From Phytohabitans maris (lineage in GTDB: Bacteria; Actinomycetota; Actinomycetes; Mycobacteriales; Micromonosporaceae): a stretch of 64,000 bases of DNA. Location: the NCBI RefSeq assembly GCF_031085175.1, contig NZ_JAVHUY010000029.1, positions 62,001 to 126,000 on the forward strand, read 5' to 3'. Below the pieces are notes generated by a model. That model was not told the origin of the DNA. It made no database searches and worked only from the letters and a program-made list of their open reading frames with translations. This document shows, one piece after another, positions 1 through 8,310 of this stretch. Both the position numbers and the translations under genes were made by a program. The number at the start of each line of letters is the position of its first letter. Positions within the stretch are counted from its first letter, which is position 1.

Positions 1-34
1 CCCGCCGCCGACCGGATACCGTGCGGTCGGGCTG

Positions 35-1036
35 ATGGCAGGGGACGCCGTCATGGCCCTCGGCGGCGCGGGGAGGGGACAACTGGCCTTGGACGACGTA
101 GAGGTCACGTACACACCGCCGCCCAGAAGGCTGGACGACGACAAGGCCGGCGCCCTCGGCAAGATACGCCGCTCCATCTACACGCTCTACCGCCGGCTCT
201 CCGCGGCCACAATGGACGGCTACTCCACCAGCGTCGATCCCGGCGATGTCCACCTCGGCGACCGGGAGGATCCGCCGGCCGGGATCGCGCGCATCGTCCG
301 TGCCCTGGTGAAGCATCTCCGGCTGCCGGACACCCGGATGACCGTCGCGATCCAGGCGATGCCGCCTGGCCACGCCGGGCGGGTCACGCTCGGCGCGTGG
401 CAGCGCGACGAGTACTTCGTGGAGATCGACTCGGGGATCGTCGCGCGGCGGCGGGACGTCGGCGCGGTCCTCGCCCACGAGGTGACGCACGTCTTCCTTC
501 AGTACCACGACCTCCGGTACGAAGACGAGATCCTCACCGACACCGCCGCCGTGTACCTCGGCGTGGGCTGGCCCCTACTCAACGCCCACCGCACCGATTA
601 CACCTACTCGTATTCGTATTCACAACGGCTCGGCTACCTCAGCCTGGGGGAGTACGGCTACATCCTGGGCAGGCGGGCCATCCGCTTCGGGGAGGACCCA
701 CTGCCGTTGCTGACCGGCCTCCAGGGGCAGCGGGCCTACGAACACGGATACGGCCGTGCGTTGGGCGAGTGGGGCGTACCACCGCTGGCGTCGGCCACCG
801 CGGCCGGCCGGCGCCGGTACGAGAAGGATCGCGACCGCGTGCGGCGCCGCCTGGACCGTGGCGTGCCGCGGCCCTACGACGCGGCCCGCGGCGACGGCTA
901 CACCTTCTCCGGCCGCTCCCCGCTCAAGGTCGCGTTTGCCTGCCCGGGGTGCGGCGTGCACGTCCGGCTGCCGGCCTACACGAGCGTGGAGGTCCGGTGC
1001 GAGGTTTGTGACAGCCTCCTCGACTGCGACGCGTAG
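35..1036 (+). CDS. Putative zinc metallopeptidase-like protein with C-terminal zinc ribbon
   Basis: I do not recognise a named family. The 333-residue protein has a metallopeptidase-type HEVTH motif (HExxH) at about residues 148-152, preceded by a hydrophobic stretch, and an acidic segment about ten residues later (EDEILTD) that could hold the third zinc ligand. The C-terminus carries two CxxC pairs (Cys303/306 and Cys322/325), which looks like a zinc ribbon. No signal peptide or membrane helix is evident, so it is probably cytosolic. ATG at 35 is the first start seen; the frame stays open to the window edge, so the true start could lie upstream. Peptidase activity is inferred from the motif only. 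Confidence 0.7.
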   Translation: MAGDAVMALGGAGRGQLALDDVEVTYTPPPRRLDDDKAGALGKIRRSIYTLYRRLSAATMDGYSTSVDPGDVHLGDREDPPAGIARIVRALVKHLRLPDTRMTVAIQAMPPGHAGRVTLGAWQRDEYFVEIDSGIVARRRDVGAVLAHEVTHVFLQYHDLRYEDEILTDTAAVYLGVGWPLLNAHRTDYTYSYSYSQRLGYLSLGEYGYILGRRAIRFGEDPLPLLTGLQGQRAYEHGYGRALGEWGVPPLASATAAGRRRYEKDRDRVRRRLDRGVPRPYDAARGDGYTFSGRSPLKVAFACPGCGVHVRLPAYTSVEVRCEVCDSLLDCDA

Positions 1037-1122
1037 GGGTACCGGGCCGTTACCCTCGTCGACGTGCTCGTCTCCCTTCTCGCCAGCGGTTCGCCGGCTG
1101 GTGACCGGCTGCGGGACTCGCC

Positions 1123-1671
1123 ATGACCGCGGCGGAACACGACCGGCCGGCCGCGTCGGTCGGGCAGCTTCGGGCCCTGGCCCATCCGCTGCGGCTGCGG
1201 ATCCTGCGGCTGTGCCGTGACCGTGAGCTGACCAACAAGGAGCTCGCCGACGCGCTGGGGATCGCTCCCGGTACCGCGTTGCGGCATGTGCGGGAGCTGG
1301 TTCAGGCCGGGTTCCTGGTCGCGGGCGAGGCCCGTACCGGCAACCGGGGCGCCCGGGAGCGGCCGTACCGGTCTACCGGCATCTCGACCGCCCTGGCCGT
1401 GCACCACGTCGGTCACGCCGAGCTGTCCCGCCAGGTCGAGTTGGCCACCGTCGCCGCGTACCACGCCGAGCTCGCCGCGGCACCGCCCGAGGCCATCCGC
1501 AGCCACCTGCGATGGACTCTGCGCCTGCCGCCGGCCGCGCTGGCCGAGATGACCGAACGGATCGAGGCCATCCTTGGCGAGTACGCCGACCTCGCCGATC
1601 GCCACGGCGGCGGCGAGGCGATCACCACCAACCTGCTGTGGAGCCTGCACGACGTACCGCCGCCACCGTGA
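1123..1671 (+). CDS. ArsR-family winged-helix transcriptional regulator
   Basis: This 182-residue protein begins with an ArsR-type winged helix: the LAHPLRLRILRL helix, the LTNKELADALGI turn and the recognition helix GTALRHVRELVQAGFL (about residues 25-70), followed by a wing rich in Arg and Gly. The C-terminal half is helical and resembles the dimerisation or ligand region of longer ArsR/YdfH-like regulators. No metal-binding Cys cluster of classical ArsR is seen, so it probably senses something else or acts through dimerisation. It ends 20 bp from the convergent amidohydrolase gene. Its target is unknown. Confidence 0.85.
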   Translation: MTAAEHDRPAASVGQLRALAHPLRLRILRLCRDRELTNKELADALGIAPGTALRHVRELVQAGFLVAGEARTGNRGARERPYRSTGISTALAVHHVGHAELSRQVELATVAAYHAELAAAPPEAIRSHLRWTLRLPPAALAEMTERIEAILGEYADLADRHGGGEAITTNLLWSLHDVPPPP

Positions 1672-1690
1672 CCACCCGACCGGCCGGGCG

Positions 1691-2914
1691 TTACCCACGC
1701 TGTCCACTGTGGACGAGTTTGCCGTCCTGGTGGACCGAGACGATGCGGTCGGCGAGAGTGGCGACGTCGAGCGGGTCGCCGTCGACGACGACGAGGTCGG
1801 CGCGTTTGCCCGGTTCGACGGTGCCCAGATCGGCGTCGAGCCCCATCAGCTCGGCCGCCGACCGGGTCGCCGACCGGAGCGCCTGCGCCGGCGTCATGCC
1901 GCAGTCGACCAGGAGCCCGAGCTCCTCCAGGTTACGGCCGTGGGCGGTGACCCCCGAGTCGGTGCCGAACGCGATCCGGATCCCGGCGGCTATCGCGCGG
2001 CGTACCGATCGGGTCTGGCTCTCGTGGAGCACGCGTGCCTTCTCCAGCATGTGCTCGGGGTAGGAGATGCCGTGCGCGGCGGCGGTGAGCACGCCGCTGT
2101 TGGCCATCAGGGTGGGCACCAGCCAGGTGCCCCTGGCGAGCATCAGGTCGATCGCCTCGTCGTCGAGGAGGTCGCCGTGCTCGATCGACCTGACCCCGTT
2201 TCGGACCGCGACCTTGATGCCCTCGGTCGACCGGGCGTGGGACATCACCGAGATGCCGGCCGCGGTCGCCTCCTCGACCATGACGGCGATCTCGGCGTCC
2301 CGGAAGTGACCCAGCAGCGGGTTGGCCCGCGCCGGCGACACAACCCCGCCACTGGTGGCCACCTTGATGACGTCGGCACCGGCCCGGATCAGCTCCCGGA
2401 CCTTGACCCGAACCGCGTCCGGGCCGTCCACCACGCACGCCGGCCGGCCCGGATGCGGGGTGAACACGCCGGTCGGGCAGCAGCCGGACGGCTCCCAGTG
2501 ATCGCCCTGGCCACCGGTCTGGCTTACCTGCCCGATCGAGACGTGCACCCGCGGCCCGGGGATCATGCCGCGCCGCTGCGCCTCCTTCACCCCCAGGTCC
2601 GCGCCGCAGGCATCGCGCACGGTGGTGATGCCGACCCCGAGGGTGGTGCGCATGTTCAGCGCTGCCCGGTAGAACTGGATCGAGAACGGCTCGTGCAACT
2701 GGGCCGCCTGGTCGTACGGCCCGACAATCAGGTGAACGTGGCAGTCGAACAGGCCCGGCAACACCGCACGGCCGGCGCAGTCGACGACCTCGTCGCCGTC
2801 CAGGCCGGTGCCGACCGCGACGATCCGGCCGGCCTCCACCGCCACGTCCGCCGGTGCCGGCGCGGCACCCGTCCCGTCGAACACCTGCCCGCCCGCGAAC
2901 ACCACCCTCGCCAC
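1691..2914 (-). CDS. Metal-dependent amidohydrolase (imidazolonepropionase/prolidase-like)
   Basis: The 407-residue protein is a cytosolic amidohydrolase-superfamily TIM barrel. Visible metal-site motifs, in order, are HVH at residues 59-61 (strand 1), the Lys-containing DVIKVATSGGV, the His in VMSHARS, the His in SIEHGDLLD and the Asp in FGTDSG near the C-terminus, followed by the usual small beta-sandwich closing segment (GTVEPGKRADLVVVDGDP). Such enzymes hydrolyse cyclic amides or Xaa-Pro and related bonds; the substrate cannot be read from sequence. I chose GTG at 2914 because homologues of this family begin with this kind of strand (VARVVFAGG); the frame stays open much further upstream without protein-like content. 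A palindrome lies 12 bp upstream of the start. Confidence 0.85.
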   Translation of the reverse strand: MARVVFAGGQVFDGTGAAPAPADVAVEAGRIVAVGTGLDGDEVVDCAGRAVLPGLFDCHVHLIVGPYDQAAQLHEPFSIQFYRAALNMRTTLGVGITTVRDACGADLGVKEAQRRGMIPGPRVHVSIGQVSQTGGQGDHWEPSGCCPTGVFTPHPGRPACVVDGPDAVRVKVRELIRAGADVIKVATSGGVVSPARANPLLGHFRDAEIAVMVEEATAAGISVMSHARSTEGIKVAVRNGVRSIEHGDLLDDEAIDLMLARGTWLVPTLMANSGVLTAAAHGISYPEHMLEKARVLHESQTRSVRRAIAAGIRIAFGTDSGVTAHGRNLEELGLLVDCGMTPAQALRSATRSAAELMGLDADLGTVEPGKRADLVVVDGDPLDVATLADRIVSVHQDGKLVHSGQRG

Positions 2915-2925
2915 GCCAGGAGTCA

Positions 2926-2958
2926 ACCAACTGATTGCAGAAAACGCAATGAGTTGGT
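2926..2958. promoter_or_regulatory. Inverted repeat, candidate operator in divergent promoter
   Basis: Two 13-base arms (ACCAACTGATTGC at 2926-2938 and GCAATGAGTTGGT at 2946-2958) pair with one mismatch across a 7-base AT-rich spacer. It lies 12 bp upstream of the amidohydrolase start and about 140 bp upstream of the divergent SUKH gene. There is no T-run, so it looks like an operator, not a terminator. Confidence 0.6.
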
Positions 2959-3097
2959 GGCTGGCCAGCGTCGTCCCAGGGCCTCGAGTTCGCGGCAACC
3001 CCTTGCCGGCCGCGGCCGGCGCCGCACACATGGTCCACAGGACCGTGGCAGGATTTCCCGATGGCCCCACACCGCCGAGGACTCCTGGGATCGGATC

Positions 3098-3652
3098 GTG
3101 AGCTGGCTGTGCCACCACGCGCCCGTATCCGCAGCCCACATCGGCCAGCCGGCGACCCAGGACGACATCGCCGTTGTGGAAGCCCTGTTGGACCGACCAC
3201 TGCCTGCCGACCTGGTGGCATGGTGGCGTCGATCCTGTGGCGCGACCGGATTTGTGCAAGGACGGCTGATACCGGGTTACACCCCATGCACCGTCGACCA
3301 GGCGGTGGATCACCGTGAGCTGATGCTGGACATCGCCTCCTGTCAGGACAGGGCGGAAACCGCGACACTCGTCGCCACGCCCGCCGGCTCTCCCCGCACC
3401 CCGTACTGGTTGCCGGTGTGGCTGCCCATCGCGCACGACGGCGGCGGCTGCAACCTGTTCATCGACCTGCGCCCCGGCCCGCTGCACGGATGCGTCATGC
3501 AATGGGACAAGTACGAAGCCGCCGGCCTGAAGCCACGCTGGCCGAGCGTCGCGACGATGCTCGCCGAGATCGCCCACGCACTCCAGCACCACACGGACGT
3601 CGACGGCTACCAGCCCGAAGCCCTCGACGACGGCACTCTCGACTGGGTCTGA
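3098..3652 (+). CDS. SMI1/KNR4 (SUKH) family protein
   Basis: A 184-residue cytosolic protein of the SMI1/KNR4 (SUKH) superfamily. The family pattern is visible: an N-terminal helix followed by QDDIAVVEALLDRPLPADLVAWW (helix, short acidic-Pro turn, Trp), a central strand region ending in YWLPVWLPIAHDGGG, then NLFIDLRPGP and a C-terminal helix that ends in an Asp/Gly-rich tail. SUKH proteins often serve as immunity proteins against polymorphic or contact-dependent toxins, but many occur as orphans. No toxin gene adjoins this one. GTG at 3098 is the only plausible start near the conserved region and has a weak ribosome-binding site, so the N-terminus is uncertain. Confidence 0.75.
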   Translation: MSWLCHHAPVSAAHIGQPATQDDIAVVEALLDRPLPADLVAWWRRSCGATGFVQGRLIPGYTPCTVDQAVDHRELMLDIASCQDRAETATLVATPAGSPRTPYWLPVWLPIAHDGGGCNLFIDLRPGPLHGCVMQWDKYEAAGLKPRWPSVATMLAEIAHALQHHTDVDGYQPEALDDGTLDWV

Positions 3653-3790
3653 CCACAGCAGAGTTCGAACCGATACGTTCAGGAACATTCAGGCTCGAAC
3701 ACGAGTAGCGGCGATGTGCGATGAGTCGCCACAAGGCGGATGCGACGGCTGCCAGAGATCGGCGATGGTCGACGGGTTGACAGTCCGGCC

Positions 3791-3804
3791 TGTTATCGCT
3801 AACA
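3791..3804. promoter_or_regulatory. LacI-type operator upstream of GH43 gene (site 1)
   Basis: TGTTATCGCTAACA is a palindrome broken at one base pair with a central CG, the form typical of LacI/GalR operators. It matches 13 of 14 positions of TGTTAGCGCTAACA, a motif I know from actinobacterial arabinose/xylan-type LacI regulons. It lies 215 bp before the GH43 start. Confidence 0.6.
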
Positions 3805-3965
3805 CTCCTCCGTAACACCAAATTAACGGGCGATCACAAGCGGCGGCGCCGACACCACCGGTACGCGGCTTTGCGGTTGATCGCTGCCACCCGTGGTGGC
3901 TTCCGTGGGCGCACGTCGCGGCCCCATCCACGCATTGATCCCAACTCGGGGAAGGCGGCTAGGAA

Positions 3966-3979
3966 TGTTAGCGTTCACA
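3966..3979. promoter_or_regulatory. LacI-type operator upstream of GH43 gene (site 2)
   Basis: TGTTAGCGTTCACA has a perfect left half (TGTTAGCG) and a right half with two mismatches to the palindrome. It is 40 bp upstream of the GH43 start codon and shares the central CG and outer TGT/ACA with site 1. Confidence 0.6.
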
Positions 3980-4018
3980 TTTTCTCGCTCCGGCGCAGAT
4001 CCCCATGAAAGGAACCCG

Positions 4019-5083
4019 ATGTTCGTGAAACGCAGGCTGAAAACGGCGCGACGGCTGCTCGTCGTCGCCGCCGTCGCCGTGCTCGCCTCGGTCCCGGGCG
4101 TAGCCATCCCCGCCGCGCCGGCGCTCGCGGCGCCCGGACCGTCGTTCACCAACCCCCTCGTCGGCACGCCCAACAGCGCGGATCCCTCCATCGTGTACAG
4201 CGGCGGCAACTGGTACTACATGGCCACGACCTGGTCCTCGAGAATCGTCATGCGCACATCGTCCACTATGGCCGGTCTGAAGACCGCGCCGGAGCGGACG
4301 GTGTTCACCCTGACCGCCGGACCTGGCTGCTGCACGATGTGGGCACCGGATCTGCAATGGATCAACAACCGGTGGTACATCTACTTCTCGGCAGAGCCGT
4401 CGCCGGGCCAGGGCCAGCGCCGGACCGGCGTGCTGGAGAGCTCCGGCACCGACCCGCTCGGGCCGTACACCTATCGGGGCATTCTCAACCTGGAACCCAA
4501 CGGTGGGTGGGCGATCGACGGCAGCGTGGTCCGGTTCAACGGCTGGGTGAACCACTTCGTCTACTCCGCGTTCCGCGGCGGGGAGCAAGGGCTGTTCATC
4601 GCCCCGATGTCGTCGCCGGTACAGGTTTCCCGCAACGGGGTTCGGATCTCGTCGCCGACGCTGTCGTGGGAGCGGCAGGGCGGTGCGGTCAACGAGGGCC
4701 CGTACGCCGTGTACAACGGCGGGAGGACGTTCCTGACGTACTCGGCCAGTTCCTGCAACACGCCTGACTACAAGCTTGGCACGCTGACCTGGACCGGTGG
4801 CGACCCGATGTCGGCCAGTTCGTGGACGAAGAGGTCGACCCCCATCTTCCAGCGCAGTGACGCCAACGGCGTCTACGGCCCGGGCCACGCCTCCTTCGTC
4901 AGGTCGCCGGACGGGGCCGAGACGTGGATTGTCTACCACGCCAACTCCTCCACCAGCCAGGGCTGCGGCACCACCCGCACGACGCGGGCCCAGAAGATCG
5001 GCTGGAACTCCGACGGCACGCCCAACCCGGGCGTCCCGGTGCGCACCGGGACCTCGATCGCCGGCCCCTCCGGCGACTCGTGA
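4019..5083 (+). CDS. Secreted glycoside hydrolase family 43 (arabinofuranosidase/arabinanase-like)
   Basis: A 354-residue exported enzyme. Residues 1-37 form a long signal peptide with a charged KRRLKTARR start and an Ala-rich cleavage region. The rest is one five-bladed propeller of GH43. The three catalytic carboxylates can be placed: Asp55 in DPSIVY (general base), Asp167 in AIDGSVV (pKa modulator) and Glu226 in NEGPYAVY (general acid). GH43 members remove arabinose or xylose from arabinan and arabinoxylan; the sequence around APDLQWINNRWYIYFSA suggests an exo-acting alpha-L-arabinofuranosidase type (possibly subfamily 26), which is less certain. There is no carbohydrate-binding module, unlike the other glycanases here. 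Two LacI-type operators precede it and a GC hairpin follows it. Confidence 0.85.
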   Translation: MFVKRRLKTARRLLVVAAVAVLASVPGVAIPAAPALAAPGPSFTNPLVGTPNSADPSIVYSGGNWYYMATTWSSRIVMRTSSTMAGLKTAPERTVFTLTAGPGCCTMWAPDLQWINNRWYIYFSAEPSPGQGQRRTGVLESSGTDPLGPYTYRGILNLEPNGGWAIDGSVVRFNGWVNHFVYSAFRGGEQGLFIAPMSSPVQVSRNGVRISSPTLSWERQGGAVNEGPYAVYNGGRTFLTYSASSCNTPDYKLGTLTWTGGDPMSASSWTKRSTPIFQRSDANGVYGPGHASFVRSPDGAETWIVYHANSSTSQGCGTTRTTRAQKIGWNSDGTPNPGVPVRTGTSIAGPSGDS

Positions 5084-5099
5084 AGACTCCTGACCGGCT

Positions 5100-5115
5100 C
5101 GGCCTCGCGAGGCCG
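5100..5115. terminator. Hairpin after GH43 gene
   Basis: CGGCCTCGCGAGGCCG is a perfect 16-bp palindrome 16 bp after the GH43 stop codon. There is no T-tract, as is common for actinobacterial terminators. Confidence 0.45.
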
Positions 5116-5149
5116 GGGCTCGCACGCATGGAACGGACGCCGGTGAGGT

Positions 5150-5287
5150 TCAGCTCCGCTTGGTTTCCCAGAAGATTTTCGAGCTCTCGTCGATCTTCGT
5201 GAGCGGTTGCTCGGCGACGGCCGGGCCGGCGGAGCCCTTGGCGCCGCCGGCGCCGGCCAGCTCGGTGGCCTCGTTGGAGAGCGCCTG
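5150..5287 (-). pseudogene. Orphan 3-prime coding fragment, family unknown
   Basis: On the minus strand a 45-codon stretch with protein-like composition (ends PLTKIDESSKIFWETKRS, then TGA at 5150-5152) lies between the GH43 gene and the SorC-type regulator. An in-frame TAG at 5288-5290 closes it upstream and there is no ATG, GTG or ribosome-binding site near its start. It looks like the C-terminus of a lost or frameshifted gene. I do not recognise the family. Confidence 0.35.
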
Positions 5288-5363
5288 CTACCGGGGGTAC
5301 CGCCGGGTTGCGAGCCCCCTCGGCCGACCGGCGGCCGCGTCGTGGGGCGAAGACGCCGTGACC

Positions 5364-6365
5364 TCAGCCCGCCTCGACGAGGTCGGTGGCGACGGTGAGG
5401 TCGGTGATGAGCACGTTGACCCGCTTGCCGAGCAGCGCGCCGCGGATCGCGGTGGTCTTTTCCGGACCGCCGGCGACGGCGATCCGGCGCGGGATGGCCT
5501 GTAGCTCTTCCGGGCTGACGCCGAGGATGCGGTCGTCCAGGGGAGTGTTGACCGCTTGGCCGGCCGCGTCGAAGAAGCGGAGGCAGACGTCGCCGACGGC
5601 GCCGCCGTTGTTGAGGGCGTCGCGGTCGGCCTCGGCGATGGCGTTGCCGCTCTCGCGCAGCAGGGGGGAGGGCTCGAGGCTGCCGATGCCGACGAGCGCC
5701 ATGGTCAGTTTCGGCCAGGTCTGGACGACCTCGGCGACGGTCGGGTCGCGCAGGAGGGCGTCGCGGGCCGCCGGGGTGCCGAGCATGGCGGGTGCGGGCA
5801 TGAAGAGCGGGTCGGCCCCGGTCATGCTGGCGAACCGGCTGATCAGGTTGTTGGCCCGGATCTGGACGCGCGGGTTGCCGACGCCGCCGACGATCTGGAC
5901 GACCTGGTCGACGACGCGGTTGCGGGACGGTCGCATCCGCTCGACCGCGGCCAGGAGGCTGGCGCTCCAGGAGGAGATGCCGACGCTGTCGCCGCCGGTG
6001 AGGGTGGTCTCCAGGTAGTCGGCCGCGGCGGCGCCGAGGGCGGGGAGCAGGTCGTCCACCCCGGCGGCGTCCACCACGACGGCCTCGCGCAGGTCGAACC
6101 GCTTCTCCAGGGCCTCTTCCAGGTCGGTGTGCACGCCGGGGGGCAGGGAGACCGTGGTGCGCACGATGCCGATCTCGGTGGCGCGCTTGAGCAGGCGGGA
6201 CACGCGCGCCTGGGAGATGTGCAGCTCCTCGGCGATGGTGGTCTGCCGCAGGTTGCGCTCGTGGTACATGCGCGCGACCTTGGCGACGAGCCGGATCTGG
6301 TCGTCGCTGTACGCCGGTCGTCGGGTCGTGCCGACGTTGTCGTCTTCGACCACGGCTATGGTCAC
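5364..6365 (-). CDS. SorC/DeoR-type sugar-binding transcriptional regulator
   Basis: A 333-residue regulator of the SorC family. Residues about 20-65 form the N-terminal helix-turn-helix (YSDDQIRLVAKVARMY, then TTIAEELHISQARVSRLLKRA). The remainder is the sugar-phosphate-binding domain with the family motifs GDSVGISSWSASL, VQIVGGVG and TDLTVA near the C-terminus. It is the last gene of the minus-strand sugar operon, 104 bp after the transketolase C-subunit gene. SorC proteins usually respond to a phosphorylated pathway intermediate and control their own operon; the yGAAT-N4-ATTCr palindromes in this locus are the obvious candidate sites. The start is GTG at 6365. Confidence 0.88.
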   Translation of the reverse strand: MTIAVVEDDNVGTTRRPAYSDDQIRLVAKVARMYHERNLRQTTIAEELHISQARVSRLLKRATEIGIVRTTVSLPPGVHTDLEEALEKRFDLREAVVVDAAGVDDLLPALGAAAADYLETTLTGGDSVGISSWSASLLAAVERMRPSRNRVVDQVVQIVGGVGNPRVQIRANNLISRFASMTGADPLFMPAPAMLGTPAARDALLRDPTVAEVVQTWPKLTMALVGIGSLEPSPLLRESGNAIAEADRDALNNGGAVGDVCLRFFDAAGQAVNTPLDDRILGVSPEELQAIPRRIAVAGGPEKTTAIRGALLGKRVNVLITDLTVATDLVEAG

Positions 6366-6469
6366 GCCTCCGCGTAATTCTTCGTCATTGGCTACCTATT
6401 CCAGGATGAGATCCTAACGCCGGGTGGCCAACCGCCGGGGTGACCCGCGTGGCCACCCCGGTGCCGCGT

Positions 6470-7423
6470 TCAGCGGCCCAGCGCGAGGCGGGCCGCCTCG
6501 ACGATGCCGGCGGCGGAGATGTGGAAGTGCTCCAGCAGCCACCGCGCCGAGCCGGTGGGCGCGAACACGTCGGGTACGCCGACGAACCGGACCGGTACCG
6601 GATGGTGCTGGACCACCGTCTCGGCGACCGCCCCGCCGAGCCCGCCGGTGGTGAGCGCCTCCTCGACGGTGACGATGGCGGCGGTCTCGCGCGCGGCGGC
6701 CACGACGGCCTCGACGTCGAGCGGCTTCACGGTGGGCATCGACAGCACGCGGGCGGTGATGCCGAGGTGGGACAGCTCGTGCGCGGCGTCCAGGGCGGGC
6801 GCGACCACGGTGCCGTTGGCGACGATGGTGACGTCGTCGCCGTCGCGCAGGGTGGTGGCCCGGCCGGGGGCGAACCGGTACCCGGCCGGGTTGACGTCGG
6901 GCACGCCCATGCGGCTGACCCGGACGAAGACCGGCCCGGAGTGGTCGGCCGCCCACCGGATGGCCTGCGCGGTCTCGGCCGGGTCGCTGGGCACGACCAC
7001 CGTGAGGTTGGGGATCACCCGCAGCCAGGCCAGGTCCTCGATGGAGTGGTGGGTGGGGCCGAGCTCGCCGTACGCCATGCCGGGGCTCATGCCGCAGAGC
7101 GTGATGTTGTGGTTGGAGTACGCGGCGTCGACCTTGATCTGCTCCATGGCGCGGGCGGTCAGGAAGCACGACGCGGCCGACACGAAGGGGATCTTGCCGC
7201 CGTTGGCGAGGCCGGCGGCGACACCGACCATGTCCTGCTCGGCGATGCCGACGTTGATCAGCCGGTCCGGGAAGCGGCGCTTGAACTCGCCGAGCTTGCT
7301 GGAGCCGACCGAGTCGTTGACGACCACGACCACCCGCGGGTCGGCCTGGGCCAGCTCGATCAGCGTCGCGGCGTACGCGTCGCGGCAGTCGTGCAGGACG
7401 GGTTGGGTGGTGCTGGTGGTCAC
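6470..7423 (-). CDS. Transketolase C-terminal subunit (split transketolase, pyrimidine-binding half)
   Basis: A 317-residue protein corresponding to the pyrimidine-binding (Pyr) domain and C-terminal domain of transketolase. Key sequence: GIAEQDMVGVAAGLA, which carries the Glu that activates thiamine diphosphate, then HHSIEDLAWLRVIPNL and the C-terminal Rossmann-like region ending EALTTGGLGGAVAE. It must pair with the N-terminal subunit encoded just upstream; the two genes overlap at GTGA (7420-7423), so translation is coupled. Split transketolases serve central metabolism or special pathways such as apulose-4-phosphate cleavage or the sulfoquinovose transketolase route. The kinase and isomerase in this operon favour a phosphorylated ketopentose substrate. 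Confidence 0.88.
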   Translation of the reverse strand: MTTSTTQPVLHDCRDAYAATLIELAQADPRVVVVVNDSVGSSKLGEFKRRFPDRLINVGIAEQDMVGVAAGLANGGKIPFVSAASCFLTARAMEQIKVDAAYSNHNITLCGMSPGMAYGELGPTHHSIEDLAWLRVIPNLTVVVPSDPAETAQAIRWAADHSGPVFVRVSRMGVPDVNPAGYRFAPGRATTLRDGDDVTIVANGTVVAPALDAAHELSHLGITARVLSMPTVKPLDVEAVVAAARETAAIVTVEEALTTGGLGGAVAETVVQHHPVPVRFVGVPDVFAPTGSARWLLEHFHISAAGIVEAARLALGR

Positions 7424-8310
7424 GGGGTCTCCAGTTCGGCGAGCGCGGCGGCCACTTCGTCGGTGTTGGGCACCTTGTGGTGCCAGGCGACTTCGTCGCT
7501 CATGAAGGAGATCGGGTGGCCCTTGACGGTGTGCGCGATGACGAAGGTGGGGGTGCCGGGTACCGGCGGGCGGGTGAAGGTGTCCAGCAGCGCGCCGTGG
7601 TCGTGCCCGTCGACCTCGACCACGTGCCAGCCGAACGCGCGTGCCTTGTCGGCCAGCGGGTCGAGGTCGTTGGTCTCGGCGACCCGGGCGCCCTGCTGCA
7701 GCCGGTTGCGGTCGACCACGGCGGTGAGGTGCTCCAGCCGGTGGTGGGCGGCGGTCATCAGCGCCTCCCAGTTGGAGCCCTCCTGCAGTTCGCCGTCGCC
7801 GAGCACGACGAAGGTCCGCCGGCGCGAGCCGTCGAGCTTGCCGGCCAGCGCGGTGCCGACCGCGACCGGCAGGCCGTGCCCGAGCGGGCCGGTGTTGGCC
7901 TCCACGCCCGGCACCTTCGTGCGGTCCGGGTGCCCGTTGAGCTTGGACAGCGGCCGCATGAACGTGTCGAGCGCGGCCGGGTCGAGCAGGCCGGCGGCGG
8001 CGAGGGTGGCGTAGAGGGCACCGGCCGCGTGCCCCTTGGAGAGGATCAGCCGGTCCCGCTCGGGGTCGTCGAGCCGGCCCGCGCTGATCTCCAGCACGTG
8101 CAGGTAGAGCGTGGCGAGGATGTCGATGACGGAGAACTCGCCGCCGACGTGCCCCAGCCCGGCCGAGTGGATCATGGCGATGTCGCGGCGGCGGATCAGC
8201 CGGGCGCCCTCGCGGATGTGCGCGACGACGGCCTCCCGCCCGGCCTCCGCGCCGATCCGGCCGAGAACGGGCAGCGCCGTGCCGGGCGTGGTGATCGGGG
8301 CCGCGCTCAC
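7420..8310 (-). CDS. Transketolase N-terminal subunit (split transketolase, diphosphate-binding half)
   Basis: A 296-residue protein covering the thiamine-diphosphate diphosphate-binding domain. Visible motifs are the substrate-His region [42 protein letters not shown] and the magnesium/diphosphate motif [14 protein letters not shown] chose GTG at 8310 because its GTGA overlaps the TGA stop of the upstream isomerase gene; a longer reading frame upstream is low-complexity and antisense-like. It forms one active transketolase with the downstream C-subunit. Within the operon it would transfer a two-carbon unit from the phosphorylated ketose made by the kinase and isomerase. Confidence 0.9.
   Translation of the reverse strand: MSAAPITTPGTALPVLGRIGAEAGREAVVAHIREGARLIRRRDIAMIHSAGLGHVGGEFSVIDILATLYLHVLEISAGRLDDPERDRLILSKGHAAGALYATLAAAGLLDPAALDTFMRPLSKLNGHPDRTKVPGVEANTGPLGHGLPVAVGTALAGKLDGSRRRTFVVLGDGELQEGSNWEALMTAAHHRLEHLTAVVDRNRLQQGARVAETNDLDPLADKARAFGWHVVEVDGHDHGALLDTFTRPPVPGTPTFVIAHTVKGHPISFMSDEVAWHHKVPNTDEVAAALAELETP

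Larger units (their letters stand above)
3653..4018. promoter_or_regulatory. Intergenic promoter region of the GH43 gene
   Basis: This 366-bp gap holds no convincing gene. It is more AT-rich than its surroundings near 3790-3840 and 3960-3985 and contains two LacI-type operator sequences, one about 215 bp and one about 40 bp before the GH43 start. The latter would overlap or follow the core promoter, a normal position for repression. A good ribosome-binding site (GAAAGGA) ends about 7 bp before ATG 4019. Confidence 0.55.

Noticed and set aside
1574-3090. Long plus-strand open frame upstream of the SUKH gene
   Set aside because: It is antisense to the amidohydrolase and has Arg/Gly/Val-rich composition typical of spurious frames in GC-rich DNA; only the part after 3098 is protein-like.
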